Assembly (NCBI GenBank): GCA_015501055.1 | Contig: JADNYV010000190.1 | Span: 1-64,000, forward strand | Length of the DNA stretch: 64,000 nucleotides | DNA from: Mucidula mucida | Taxonomy: Eukaryota; Basidiomycota; Agaricomycetes; Agaricales; Physalacriaceae | Direction of reading: 5' to 3' | Shown: positions 33,206-44,768 of the stretch, piece by piece | Layout of the letters: every line of letters starts with the position of its first letter | Numbering within the stretch: the stretch's first letter is position 1 | Position numbers and translations under genes: made by a program | The notes under the pieces: generated by a model | What the model saw: only the letters and a program-made list of their open reading frames with translations | Databases searched by the model: none | Told to the model about the DNA's origin: nothing

Positions 33206-34850
33206 CGTTGAGGTCTCTAGCCTGTTCGAGCCCTCAGTCATGTTCTTCGGACTTACAAACTCGCCAGCAACTTTTCAATCGTTCATGAATCACATTCTGA
33301 AGGAGTTGATTAATGAGGGACATGTTATAGTATACTTAGACGACATACTTATCTTTACGAACCCGTTGGAAGAACATAGGCATATTATACAACAAGTATT
33401 AGAAATATTACGAGTAAATAGGTTGTATTTAAAGCCCAAGAAATGTAGTTTTGAAGCATACAAAGTAGACTACTTAGGGGTGATTGTTGGAGGAGGAGAA
33501 GTGAAGATGGATCCGGCAAAAGTGGCCGTAGTGAAGGAATGGAGGGAGCCGACAAAAAAGAAGGAAGTACAGTTATTCCTGGGCTTCTGCAACTTCTACC
33601 AATGTTTCATTTGGGGATTTGCGGGAGTAGCAAAACCATTGACATCGCTAACTGGGAAGGGCAAATGGGTTTGGGGAGAGGAACAGCATGAGGCGTTTGA
33701 GGAGTTGAAATGGAGGATGACGGAAGAACCCATTCTGATCGTACCACACGACAATGGCAGATTTTGAGTTGAGGCGGACTCCTTGAACTATGCAAATGGG
33801 GCTGTTCTTTTCCAATTTGTTGACGGGAAATGGAGACCAGTGGCTTTTTGATCTCGCACGTTAAATGAAGTTGAACGCAACTACAAGATCTACAACAAGG
33901 AAATGATGGCTATCATGGACTTGATTGATGACTAGAGGCAATATCTCCTAGGCGCTAAGGAGACAGTGGAGGTTTTCACCGATCATCAAAACCTTCAGTA
34001 CTTCAGGAAGCCGTAGAAGTTGAACCGGAGGCAGGCGCGATGGGTTACGGAGTTGGCAGAGTACGACATACAGATGATTCATAAGCCGGGCAGGATGATG
34101 GGAAAAGCTGATGCCTTGTCAAGGATGACAGGCCTTGAGAAGGGGGAAAAAGATAACAAAAATGTTGTTTTGCTAAAACCAGAGTTTTTTATATCACAAA
34201 TTCAATTTTCTTTACATACAGTAGCTACACCAGAGGACGAATTACTTAACAAAATCAAACAAAGAACAGGAAACAAAGACAAATACGTATAAAAAGCATT
34301 AGAAAACAAAGAAAAAGGATGGGAAGAGAAGGAAAATGGACTTATTATGTGGAAAGATCGTATTTACATACCAAAGGACAAGGAATTGCGGGGATAAGTT
34401 ATTGGAATGCACCATGACGCACAGCTTGCAGGGCATCTGGGACAATACAAGACCCTCAAGTTGATTACATGCACCTATTGGTGGCCAGGAATCAGCCAAG
34501 ACGTCCGCAAATACGTAGAAGGGTGTCAAAAATGCCAAGTTACAAAATCACATCGCACAAAGCCGGCTGCACCCCTCCATCCTATAGACATACCAAGCAA
34601 ACCATGGGAGAAAGTTGGGACGGACATGATCGGCGAGTTACCGGAGTCGGGAGGATACAATGTGATCAGCATGTTTGTGGATCATTTCACAAAGCGGTTA
34701 TGTATTATACCAACACACACCACCCTGACGTCGGAAGGCATGGCTCGTATTTACCGCGATCACATCTTTCCCATACATGGATTGCCGCAACAGATGATAC
34801 ATGATCGAGGGCCGCAATATCACTCACGTTTGGCGGCCCTAGAGAGCGAG
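33206..34850 (+). pseudogene. Ty3/gypsy RT, RNase H and integrase, decayed
   Basis: Plus strand. RT: FGLTNSPATFQSFMN, then VYLDDILIF (catalytic YLDD intact), then LGFCNFYQCFI. RNase H region: VEADSLNYANGAVLFQ, FTDHQNLQYF and ARWVTELAEYDIQMIH. Integrase: zinc site HHDAQLAGH...CQKC, first catalytic Asp in VGTDMIGELP and second in IHDRGPQYHSRL; the Glu end is missing because homology stops near 34850. In-frame stops at 33767-33769, 33848-33850, 33932-33934 and 34015-34017 fall at expected Arg, Trp and Gln codons. There is no gag, protease or LTR next to it. A dead, truncated element. Confidence 0.8.
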
Positions 34851-35461
34851 TTTTCCTTCTCTGCATTATCAGAAGGCCCTGGATCCGAGTTGACAGCGTG
34901 TAAGCCGGCAGTGTGCTGGTTCTGCCGTATAGAGTGCTTGCGCTTGACACCGGAGAAGCACTGTGACTTGTTCTGGCGTCCCATCACTGATTCAGAGCAG
35001 GAAAAGCGGTCGTCTGGGTGTTAATGCAGTCAACACTGACGTGCTGGGTTTGTTTACCAGTGTTTACCTGGTCTATAACGCGTCTGATCCAAATGCACCT
35101 TACCGGTGCTTCCTCACTGCCCCATAAAGTCCAAATTTTAGCTCAGTTGTCCTGTTAGACCATGATACATGTATTCTTGGCACAACATCATAAAATAGCT
35201 GACCTGATCATTGACTTCTATCTACATTCTCCCTGTTACAGAGCAGAAAAAATAGTTCTATTCCCAAGAATACACGTAGATTAGCCTAAGTAATGTTTTT
35301 CTCCTCTGAAAGTGGACGTTAACATGGCGGGATCAAGCTGCGCGAGGTGCATCCACTATCGCGAGATCTCTAGCGGGGGTTCCCAATCCGGCCAGGATCA
35401 CGCGGAGTTTGAATTTGGCAGGCAATTGCGCACCTTCATAACAAGAACGGACGGACGCGTA
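34851..35461. other. 610 bp with no gene, probably LTR interior
   Basis: If 35462-35532 is the outer edge of an LTR on the minus strand, some of this region should be the rest of that LTR and the 5' leader of the copia element. I could not define its inner end. Confidence 0.4.
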
Positions 35462-35532
35462 TAGGTAAGAGTCCGATGGTGTAGCATAACAAGCACAAAT
35501 AGCAGATAAGATAAAGGGCTAAGTACCCAACA
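35462..35532 (-). repeat. copia-type LTR, U3 edge (right copy)
   Basis: On the minus strand it starts TGTTGGGTACTTAGCCC, a typical basidiomycete copia LTR start. It is a direct repeat, diverged, of 25376-25454. The two edges point the same way 10.1 kb apart, with the copia coding relics next to the left one. Confidence 0.55.
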
Positions 35533-35986
35533 GTTTTGAAAGGCCGCACAATATCCAAGCACCTCGCATCACATGCAAACCTTAAGATTTGGGGTCTGGT
35601 CTATGCCCAGAAGTTAGCACCACCGCCACCTCTCTGATACTACATACACAATGCTGAGCCCAGACTGAGTACTGATTTCAGGCACTAGACGTGCTTCCCA
35701 AGACCATGTCTGCTTTCGAAATGCCTATCGTTTGTCGAGGCTTAAAGGGCCCGCGTTGGAGGCTGTCACCACCAGGCTGTGAGTAACCCCTAAGCACGGT
35801 ATTGCTCTCACCGCCACTATCACGACTAAGTACCTCCATGATCTACCGCCAACTACCACCAATACAGTCGCCAATATTCTATCCGTTTACCGGTATGAAG
35901 GCTCCTTGCCTTATCCGAAACTATGAATCAGCCGGTTATCTGTTTTACCCACGAAGTTATCCTTCCCTCTCACCGCCATCTTTGTC

Positions 35987-37253
35987 ATGTCTATCCACTC
36001 TGTCAAGCGCAACCAGTCGCATCTCGCTTGGGATAACAGGTAATCCCATCTCTCTTCTCATGTTGCGATTCTTAAACCAATGTTCTCCCAGTATTCCACC
36101 AGTAATCACTGTCGCGTCCGGAGACACGATCACCTTCGATTGCCTTGATGCCTCAAACGGTCAGATAACGCCCTCTTCCAAGGACATCGCATCTCTCGTG
36201 TTCTCTCAACTAGACCAAGTCAACGGCCCGGTCTACATCAACTCCGCTTCGCCGGGCGATACACTACAAGTCGAAGTCATATCTATCACCACGGCCGATT
36301 GGGGCTGGACCGCGCTCGTCCCAGGTTTCGGACTTTTGCACGACGAGTTCCCCGAGGCGGCGCTGCGTATCTGGGATCTGAAGGAGGGATACGCGTACAC
36401 GAGGGAGGGGGAGGCGAGTACGATCCCCAAGAAACTTAAACTCAGGCCATTCGCGGGTGAGATGGGCGTCGCGCCGGGGAAGCCAGGCGCGTTTTCGACA
36501 ATCCCGCCGTATAACACGGGTGGAAATGTTGATACCAAGCATTTGAGTGTTGGATCGAAGCTGTTTCTCCCAGTGGAAGTTGAAGGGGCGTTGTTTTCCA
36601 TCGGGGTAAGTGGTCTGCATTTCAGTATCCCTCCGTATATACTGATGAAGTACGTTTCAGGACGGGCATGCGATACAGGGAGATGGAGGTACGTCTCTCA
36701 GACCGTCTTGTGGACAACCTAACGCGGCCCTCTGCCCTCTGAGCAGAAGTTTGTGGTATGTTACATGTCAATGCACTTCTCGATGCTCAAACAACATGGG
36801 CGCATAGGAACTGCCATTGAGACGCCTATGTCGGTGACTGTACGCCTTACAGTGCTGAAAGATAAACCATTTGTCAAGACGCCTCATTTTCTTACATCTT
36901 CTTCGTCTTCATCATCCGAACAAGAACAATACTACTGCACTACAGGTGTTGATCCCAATATCCGCGAAGCGACGCGGGCCGCCGTACGCAATATGATCTT
37001 GTATCTCTGCGCAGAGCACAAGATGAATCGGGTGGACGCGTACATGCTTTGCAGCATCGCTGGGGATTTGAGAATGCACGAAGTGGTGGACATGCCCAAT
37101 TACGTGGTGCGCATGTCATACCGTGAAACGGGATGGAAAACTGACGGACAGCCTGTTCTAGATTGGAATGATGATGCCACTCTCTGTACTCAACTAGGGA
37201 CTCTTCGCCCCCGCTCTAAGTGTGTATCTCGTACACCGTCTCGGAGTCAGTAG
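35987..37253 (+). CDS. acetamidase/formamidase family protein
   Basis: Predicted exons 35987-36039, 36092-36605, 36661-36688, 36747-36755 (9 nt) and 36808-37253 give 349 residues. It starts MSIHSVKRNQSHLAWDN, which joins IPPVITVASGDTITFDCLDA across intron 1. Family blocks seen: NGQITPSS, QVNGPVYINSASPGDTLQVEV, DWGWTALVPGFGLL, GEMGVAPGKPGAFSTIPPY, NTGGNVDTKHLSVGSKLFLPV, DGHAIQGDGEVCGTAIETPM. These enzymes hydrolyse acetamide or formamide to the acid and ammonia, in the cytosol, and so feed nitrogen use. The 9-nt exon restores exactly the residues E-V-C-G expected at that place. The last 40 or so residues after MPNYVV do not match what I recall of the family, so the 3' end may be mispredicted. 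Confidence 0.85.
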
Positions 37254-38146
37254 TCGTTTGTTCTTGCACTCGAAAGCGCAGTCGGATCGCTGATGATCGT
37301 CTGCGATCGGCGAGCCTCGAGGATTTGCGCGCTGCGCAGATATAAATGACATGGTCGAATCTCGATGCTATTTAAACAGAACGTCGTCGTCAATCACCCA
37401 TAGTTGAGAACATCTTCATTGGACGCAGAGCTGGTGATGCTGTGGCGCATCCTTCCTTCGACAAATTATGTCCGCCGTGAGGCTGAAGCATTTATCAGTG
37501 CCGTAGGAAATGCTTAACGATTCGAGAAGTTTGGAGTGTCGAAGGACTGATAATTCAGTTATGACAGGTGTTTGTCAATACTAGCTCCCAGATGCGTACA
37601 CCACTGACCTTCTTTCTAGCTATTGTGCCATCCGTAAGAGCTCTTGAGCCTTAACTTGAGGCTAGCTTCCCGCTGACCTGTGGGCTTTGAATCTGCCTGC
37701 GATGTCAAAGCTGTCAAAGTTAAGCTGTAAGCTCAGGGGATGCCGACGGCTCAGCGATCTGCAACCAAACCTGGACCGGCTCGGTCCTTCCGATCAATTG
37801 CCAAATGTAGGTTTCCCCGCACGTCGTCGAACTACGAGTTGCAGCAACAAATGGGCTAGCATTGTCATGAAAACGAGACTCGTCAAGCTATATACGCGAA
37901 CCCGACACGAGCCAACAACATCGATGTGTCTAAACGTTTTATACCCTCAATTGAAATGCGAACCATTCTTCTAGGCACAGAAACCTTGTTTTCATGGCCA
38001 TGTGTGCCCTTCGGCACCCAGACTGTGGTTACCAAGGCATGATGCATCATTTGTTACTGACCGGAAGCTAGGCCCATCAGGCCGAAAAAACATTGGGCTG
38101 GTTTCACGTCCTTGGCTCTTCTCTTCCATCTCTTTATGTTACGACT
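37254..38146. other. 890 bp intergenic
   Basis: No supportable gene. It contains the likely promoter of the secreted hydrolase that starts at 38147. Confidence 0.55.
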
Positions 38147-39788
38147 ATGATATACCATCTCGTCCTGTCAAGTCTCCTCCTCTTATCCTCGACATGCTCC
38201 GCGGAACCATCACGCCGGGGTGCAGACAATCCTGATCCATCAGTGAGCGGGAGCCCCGATGCAGGATGGGGACCTCTCCCCGACATACCAGACGCCACGC
38301 TGCATACCGATTGGGTTATCGACGCCGACAAAGGTGCTAAAATCGTACGTATTCTCCTCCGAAGCCTCTCCACGTACATGCCTCTCAAGACCATCCTTCC
38401 AGCCTGCATTCCAAACCAGCGGGCTTGACCAGTCCGCTGTCAAAAGAGCGGTCATTGTGCTCCCTGGAGAGGTGCGTAGTGTGCCCACCCTGCCTGAATC
38501 CTTCGACTGACCACTTTCGTCTTCCTTCAGCCCCGCGACTGCTGGTATTGTACGTGACGCCCCACGCTATTTTGGACATGGGTTCTGATGGGCTTAAAAT
38601 AGACTGGAATGTGATGAACAACGCTCTGTATGTGGCCAATGCCGCGGACGCCAGCCTCAAGCGGGAGGAAATTTCCATTTTTGCGCCGTGCTTCTTCACG
38701 CAGGTCGACGTGACTGCTGGTGCGGCTCAGAAAGACTCGTTGGTCTTTGGCGACACTACATGGATCAGTGGGCAAAAGAACGTCGGCCCAGACGGAGTAT
38801 CTGATCTGAGCAGCTATGATGTTCTTGACGACATTGTCGACTATTATATGGACAGGACTGCGTACCCCAATCTCAACGTGAGTCCCAGCCGAATTTCAAG
38901 CTTCTCATGAACTCACAAGAGTTCAGGTCGTTATGATCGCTGGCCACTCTGCAGGTGCTCAGATGGCGCAACGTTACCTCGCCCTCCGCAAAAAAACCAA
39001 CAATGATGACCGACTTCATTACTGGATCGGTGAGTCCTCCGTTTCCCCGTATTCCTGCCCGCCACAACTAACAATTTTTACTCAAGCCAACCCTGGCTCT
39101 ATATTGTGGCTCACAGCGGACCGCCCACATCCCGACGCCTCTTGCGATGGATTCGACACATTCAAGTATGGCTTGGCCGATGGTTTCCCCGCTTACGATA
39201 CGAGTGATGCGAAGAAACTGGGTCGCGAAGGTCTAGTCGCCAGATACCGTAACCGCTACGCTCATTATGCTTGGGGTTTGGTGCGTCGTGGTCCCTCTCT
39301 CCCGACCTAATTGTTGAAACCCCACTGTAGGCCGACGATGGACCCGGTGACGTGCGCTGCCAGGCTGAGGTAAGTCTTACTCCCAATCCTTACCCCAATG
39401 ATGGTTACCTGACATTCTCAATAGACTCAGGGCGCTACGCATCTTGAGCGAGGACAGAACTTTGTTAAGATGCTTGAAGGCATGGATGGAGGGATGCCGA
39501 ATCACACCACAGTCGATTGGGTCGAAGGCGCATCTCATGACAATGCAGCCATGATGAACAGCGCAGAAGGTACTGACAAGGTTAGCATCACTTGCGTAAC
39601 GCATTTCCCTGAGAATCTCATCGTTCCCATAGCTGTTCCGCTACTTCTACAACGGTAACGGGTCCACCGAAACCTACACCTCGCCTACAGCAGGCCAAGG
39701 CGCAGATGCTGACGGCGCATCACCGAACACTTTGATCTCGAACATTACCTTCCTAGTGGCACTCGCCCTAGGTGTCAGTTTCCTTTAG
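38147..39788 (+). CDS. secreted alpha/beta-hydrolase-like protein, probably GPI-anchored
   Basis: Nine exons: 38147-38344, 38403-38471, 38531-38549, 38603-38877, 38927-39029, 39087-39280, 39331-39369, 39425-39580 and 39633-39788. All introns are GT...AG and in phase; 402 residues. A signal peptide of about 19 residues (MIYHLVLSSLLLLSSTCSA) is followed by AVIVLPGEPRDCWYYW. The nucleophile elbow is GHSAGAQ (GxSxG), and a late histidine in EGASHDN could complete the triad. The C-terminus is small-residue-rich and then hydrophobic (ITFLVALALGVSFL), as in GPI-anchor signals. Four or more Cys could form disulfides. The substrate is unknown; esterase or lipase-like activity at the cell surface is an inference. 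Exon 3 has only 19 nt. Confidence 0.75.
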
Positions 39789-41378
39789 TTTTTCGCATAT
39801 ATTTTCTATACCATCCCCCCACACTCGTTTCAACAGACTATCTCTTGATCAATCTACCTTAATGTTGTTTTTCTGCACGGGTTGAACATTTGTATACTAC
39901 TTACGACGGGTTGTATTTAGGGACTGAATTAATCAAGGTACATTTGGGCAACCTGTTGGCAGGGGCCGTCTAGCGTGAGGTGAATCCGGTGAGGGGTGGC
40001 CGTGAGGCGTGGATGGGAAGCTCGGACCAGTATCCATTCTTGACTTCTTTTTGACCTGATACGAGCCGACGTTCCACACTTTCATCCAATGAAAATGACA
40101 AGATAGAAGAGATGCGTAAGATTGGATTGATCAGACTACGGGAGATGCACTGGGGAATGCGATGGTTTACGTTCATATTCACAATGATGCACGCCGGAGT
40201 GTCTGCCTCATACCGTTTTACCGCAAGCAGCATCACTTGAACACTTTGGTGAGCTTAGACTTCGTCCATGCACTTGTTTAGCGAGCTATAGCATGATCGC
40301 GAGAGGAGATGAAGTGCGCGTATGGAGTTATCACCTTCCTCTGAGTCTATGGATCAGTGGCGCCGAATCGTTTGGTTTACGTATACGTTCAACAGTGTGG
40401 CCAATGGCAATGTGATTGTCGCCTTTCCCTTCATGAGAGGTCCTGGGCCATGACCTCGAGTACACATTAATCCTCTGCAAGTCAAGGTGGTCCCGGAATC
40501 GGATTTTACGAAGGAGAAGGAATCCATCGTAATAGCTTCAGGACTGAATATCCAAGAGGTTGAGACTGGCGCGCAGCTGTACAGGGTGATCCCTATATCT
40601 GAGCGAGCCGCTCTAGAGGCTTCAAGTTACCAAGGGTTGCTCAGAAAAGGACTCCGGGATCATTACATTTTTTCTGCCTGCAGCATGAATGGGCCTGAGG
40701 CGCAAAAGAGATGATTCTTCCCCGAAAAGGAAGTGGTACACTTCAATCGAAAGCGACAAAGAAACAATGCCCAGGTGGAACAACGAGAGCAAGAAGGAAG
40801 CATCGTGAGTATAGAGGATTGCCTCTACTAAATTGACAGCACGTATGGTCCAGTCCTACTTAGCTTCTGAGCCAGATTTTAGGGTTGCTTCCCTCATGAG
40901 GAGAAAGGAAGAGTTGACTGGCCACCTGATATGCCGCTCCTTCCGACATCGATTTATGACATTTTGTGTATGTTGACGTTGAATGTTGAACTGTGCACAC
41001 ATTGTCGTTCACTGTAACTTTCCGTGCTCGTGAAGTGAAACATCGACTCTCTGCTCAACCCGGGACTATCTTACAGTACTCAAAACACCCACTGCCTAGG
41101 ACGGGTTCCCATAACCGCTTCCAGACTCGGCACCGTCTTCTTTTGTCTGGGTCGTATGACGAGAATCTGTTCTTCGCCTGATGCTCTTGACCTCATCGTT
41201 CCACGAGGATCGTCGCATCTCATGATGGATTGGACCATCGTCATCTGCCAAAGTGGCGCTCACATTAATCCCGGGTAGGGGTTCTAGGAAGCTGCTGACC
41301 GCGTTCCAAAACCTCCCCGGCGTCGTCCTTCCGCAAAAGTTCTCTCAGGCGGCATACTGATACCGCACAGCTGAGGCG
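39789..41378. other. 1.6 kb intergenic
   Basis: No frame with family features; a 75-codon plus frame (40487-40714) is the longest notable one and I do not recognise it. Confidence 0.5.
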
Positions 41379-41386
41379 TATAAATA
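41379..41386 (+). promoter_or_regulatory. TATA box of the cerato-platanin gene
   Basis: tataaata, 81 bp before the ATG at 41467, in a GC-richer context and followed by a pyrimidine-rich leader. Its position fits a fungal core promoter for a strongly expressed secreted protein. Confidence 0.55.
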
Positions 41387-41466
41387 CGCTCAGTCCGTCT
41401 ACCGAACTCTTCAGACGTCCCACCCAGTCAACACTTGAGTACTCTCCACACGTCTATACCGCAATC

Positions 41467-41901
41467 ATGAAGTTCACATCCGTCATTGCTTTCGCCTTCA
41501 CCCTCATCCCCACCTACGCTCTCGCGGAGACTCTCGGCTACGACGACAACTACGGTGTCGGGAGCAACTCCCTCACCACTGTCGCATGCTCCGACGGTGC
41601 GAACGGGCTCATGAGCAAGGGCTTCACCACCTTCGACTCCCTCCCCTCCTTCCCCTTCATCGCGTCCGCCTCCGCCGTAGGGGGATGGAACTCCACGGGC
41701 TGCGGAACCTGCTGGGAACTCACGTACACGAACGACGCTGGCGCTCAGAGCAGCATCACAGTGACCGCGGTGGATCATGCTGATGCGGGCTTTTACACAT
41801 CGCAGGTTGCGCTGGACGAGTTGACGGACGGGCACGCCGTCGAGTTCGGAATTGTCACCGTGACGGCGAGTCAGGTGGATGCGTCAAATTGTGGCTTGTG
41901 A
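41467..41901 (+). CDS. cerato-platanin family secreted protein
   Basis: 144 residues, no intron. The signal peptide is about 20 residues (MKFTSVIAFAFTLIPTYALA); the mature protein is about 124 residues, the usual family length. Four cysteines at 41, 79, 82 and 142 fit the two disulfides of the double-psi beta-barrel; GCGTCWEL, DHADAGF and VDASNCGL at the end are the family blocks. Cerato-platanins are non-catalytic, secreted, expansin-like, bind chitin oligomers and the cell wall, and in plant-associated species can act as elicitors. It sits alone, with its own TATA box. It is usually a multigene family in basidiomycetes. Very sure of the family. Confidence 0.93.
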   Translation: MKFTSVIAFAFTLIPTYALAETLGYDDNYGVGSNSLTTVACSDGANGLMSKGFTTFDSLPSFPFIASASAVGGWNSTGCGTCWELTYTNDAGAQSSITVTAVDHADAGFYTSQVALDELTDGHAVEFGIVTVTASQVDASNCGL

Positions 41902-42180
41902 ATTTGCATGAAAGAGGTTTGGAATGGTTGAAGCGGGCATTTGTATCTTTGGACTGTATTACATTTACTTCGGACTACCATCGGACATATAGTATGTAGC
42001 GTTGAATCAGTATGCCATTATTACGCCACCTTGACAGGACAACAGATTGTTAAAGAACGTGTAACACCAAGCACATTTATTATAGTTCCTTTCGAAAGAC
42101 TTGAACTTGATCGCCAGCCGCCTCTGTTCGCTGATCGCAAAGCCAGGCCGTTAGCATGAACCCAACTAGCGACCTATACT

Positions 42181-42333
42181 CTCTGAAGCACCTTACTTGA
42201 GTCTTGTCACTGCGACCGCATACTGCCGATGCAGATGCACCATAATCCGGGATCGGTGTTGTCCTCGGGTAAGGGATAGCTTGTATCACCCACATACGTA
42301 TAAACTATTCACAAACTAACTTTTTCTTTTGAG
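42181..42333 (+). repeat. left arm of a ~150-bp inverted repeat (foldback element)
   Basis: Runs ctctgaagcaccttacttg to aactaacttttt. It is complementary to 42490-42644 with few mismatches and a 3-4 nt gap. No coding capacity. It lies 280 bp after the cerato-platanin gene. Confidence 0.85.
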
Positions 42334-42489
42334 TCATGATACGACATCGACAACACTCACAAGCATCATCGCTACTATTATCTGGGCTACCGGCTACTAG
42401 GTCGAGGACGATTAGATGAGCGTTATGTTCACAATGTTATCTTGAACGCCGGAACACCCGGTTGAGAGGTGATGGCACCAAAATTTCAA

Positions 42490-42644
42490 TCCAAAAAGTT
42501 AGTCTGTGGCTAGTTTGTACATACGATGTGGGTGATAGTCTCAAGCTATCCCTTACCCGAGGACAACACCGATCCCGGATTATGGTGCATCTGCATCGGC
42601 AGTATGCGGTCGCAGTGACAAGACTCAAGTAAGGTGCTTCATAG
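42490..42644 (-). repeat. right arm of the ~150-bp inverted repeat
   Basis: Inverted copy of 42181-42333. The loop between the arms is about 156 bp. A transcript through it would form a long hairpin. It could be a foldback transposon or a local inverted duplication. Confidence 0.85.
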
Positions 42645-43003
42645 AGTACAGGTCGTAGACCGAGCGGATACAAAGCGTCTTGCTTTTCGATCCGCAAGCA
42701 GCGGTATGTAACAGGAGCGATAAGGGGCTCGCCGCCACCAAAATTTGATTATTGTTTGTTGTCACTAAGTAGCATTATTTTCATAAATCTTGCACTGTTT
42801 CGACTGACGCTCTATATGCCTGTGGCAGTTGATCTCAAGTTCAAGTTGGTACTTACTTTAGGCCACCGGCATAAGAAGATAGTCAAGTTTCGAAAGCACT
42901 TGGGCGTTGTTGGACTACAGCATAATAAACAGTAGACACACAAGGTCCATTCCTTTCCACGTATCAAAGGATCACTACTCATCATAAACAATCCGACTTA
43001 TCT
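42645..43003. other. 360 bp intergenic, nothing recognised
   Basis: No coding features. It contains the 3' flank of the F-box pseudogene on the minus strand. Confidence 0.5.
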
Positions 43004-44768
43004 CTACCACTGCTCAGACGCCATGAAGTCCGACCGCGGACCCTCGAGAACGAACCTAGTGGACTCGAGGTCCAGCAGCGCATCGATGTCACCCTCAGAC
43101 AAACGCCAACTCGACGCCTTATCAGTCGCCATCGTCAACGACAAGACTCGGAATTCAGAGGGAGCCCTCGAGCGCTCCGGGATAGACCCAAAGACCCGGG
43201 AAACAAAGCGAAAGGCATGACAATCGGCGGGGTAATTCCATTCATCATTGAAACTCCAGCCTGGTGGCTTAATCGATAGCCGCAGATCCTGCAGAGCAGG
43301 GAGCAAGGAAAACGTCCCGCCGCTTGTTCTGTTCCCAAGGGCTGTGAAGAAGGTGCAGAGAACCTCGTCGCGCGCCGCCCCTATCCACCACATATCGAGG
43401 ATCTCAAGCGTAGGAAGAACCTCCAATATTTCTAAAAACTCGTCGACCAGCGTAAATGTGTACGACATCACCAGCGAGACCAGCGAACATCCCGACGCCA
43501 ACAACATGTCCGACGCGTGCTTGAATATCATCTTACTAATCTCACACAGGTTTTCAGGTTTTTCGTCAGGGTTCCCTATAGAAAGAGCGCGCAATGAAGG
43601 GAAAGAGAAGGCGTCTAGCACATCTGCGTGCGAAGTAACGAGATGCAGAACGCCGTCGTTTTCAACACGCCCCTCGACAGGCCTAGAGGCAGAGATTGGA
43701 TCCGAGGATTGTGTACTGGTGTCGGACGAAATAATGACACAACGCTCGAGAAGCGGAAACGTCTGCTTTGATAACGACAGACGTCCGTACAACACAGCTG
43801 GCTGATATTTGCCGGAGTAGCAGAAGAGTTGTCGAATCTGTCGACACGGAATGGGGAGAATTTCGAGTAACTGTGCGATGTGGTCTGGGTTGGAAAAGTC
43901 CATGTGCACGGTCTCTAGTAATGGGGCAGTGAAAAGCGTAGAGAGCCTCAAAGAATGCATTGCCGAGAGGTCGCCACTTTCCGCTCCCTTCAACTTCAGG
44001 CAACGAAGAAGAGGCAGCCTTCGTTCCAGAAGAGGGAATCACTCGAGGACGACGCGTATCAGATCTTCGGAGCTTTCAATAGTAAGGCTCTCCCATCTCG
44101 GAGAGGAGGGCGTAAGGATGGCAATGACTTGATAAAACTTCTTCTGCCGGATTGGCCGAAGGTAGTCATAGTCCAAGTCCTGCATGGACAGCGTGATATG
44201 AAGAGGGCGAGACCCGCAGAGCTGGAGAATCTGCGCAAACGTAGCGGGACGGAGTACATCACCGGCTACATGAATGACCATGTCGCACCACAGTCGGGAA
44301 CACCCATCGACGATGCCTGCCCACTTTCGACAGACTTTCCGCAGCTTCCAGGGCCTCTCCTCGAAACATCCAACTACGAAGCGCTCTGCGTCGCCAACAT
44401 GCAGAAAGATCTGGGCGAGAATCTCGTTCGGCAGCCACCTGAACTTGGAAAGCGCCCTGGCATGGTGGACCGAGAGTAGCTTTAGAGAATGGCGGCGCAC
44501 GCGCAGCACTTTCAACGCGATTCCCATATTGTCGATATCCTGCGTAATGCGCTCGTCTGCGCTCTCGACGAATGCCTTAGACGACGCGACAATGGCAGCC
44601 TGGAGCATCGTGGGCTCGCCGTTATGAGACAGAACATCATGAAGAGCGCCGCCTCTGGAGTACGAATGGATCCAGTCGTAGGAGGAGCATATGGCCTGAA
44701 TAAGTTGAACATTACTGGAACCCAGTATGAGCGCTTCGCACCCTGCGTAGAGCGCGAACTTACTTCAT
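43004..44768 (-). pseudogene. F-box paralogue with a premature stop
   Basis: Predicted exons are 44768-44764 (ATGAA) and 44714-43004, intron 49 nt (GTAAGT...TTCCAG): the same tiny first exon as the two F-box genes in the duplication. The frame runs 572 codons but has one TGA at 44041-44039, between EDLIRVVLE and FPLLERRLPLLRCL; paralogues have a sense codon there. Everything after it is in the same frame and well conserved (TAPLLETV, IPCRQIRQLFCYSG, FSFPSLRALSIGNP). N-terminal blocks: ITQDIDNM, FRWLPNEILAQIFLHV (F-box), CRKWAGIVDGCSRLWCDM. So a single nonsense change splits it; the N-terminal piece could still make a truncated F-box protein. Confidence 0.8.

Noticed and set aside
24001..35532. 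tRNA or rRNA genes in the AT-rich region
   Set aside because: I found no cloverleaf-like segment with a T-loop motif and no rRNA-like sequence by eye; a covariance-model scan would be decisive.
36040..36091. Longer N-terminus of the acetamidase starting at 35802 or 35838
   Set aside because: It reads through an intron; the spliced form from 35987 gives the expected family N-terminus directly before the IPPVITV segment.
41428..41835. 135-codon minus frame over the cerato-platanin gene
   Set aside because: Antisense shadow of a well-supported gene with strong codon bias; Gly/Glu-rich low complexity and no family motif.
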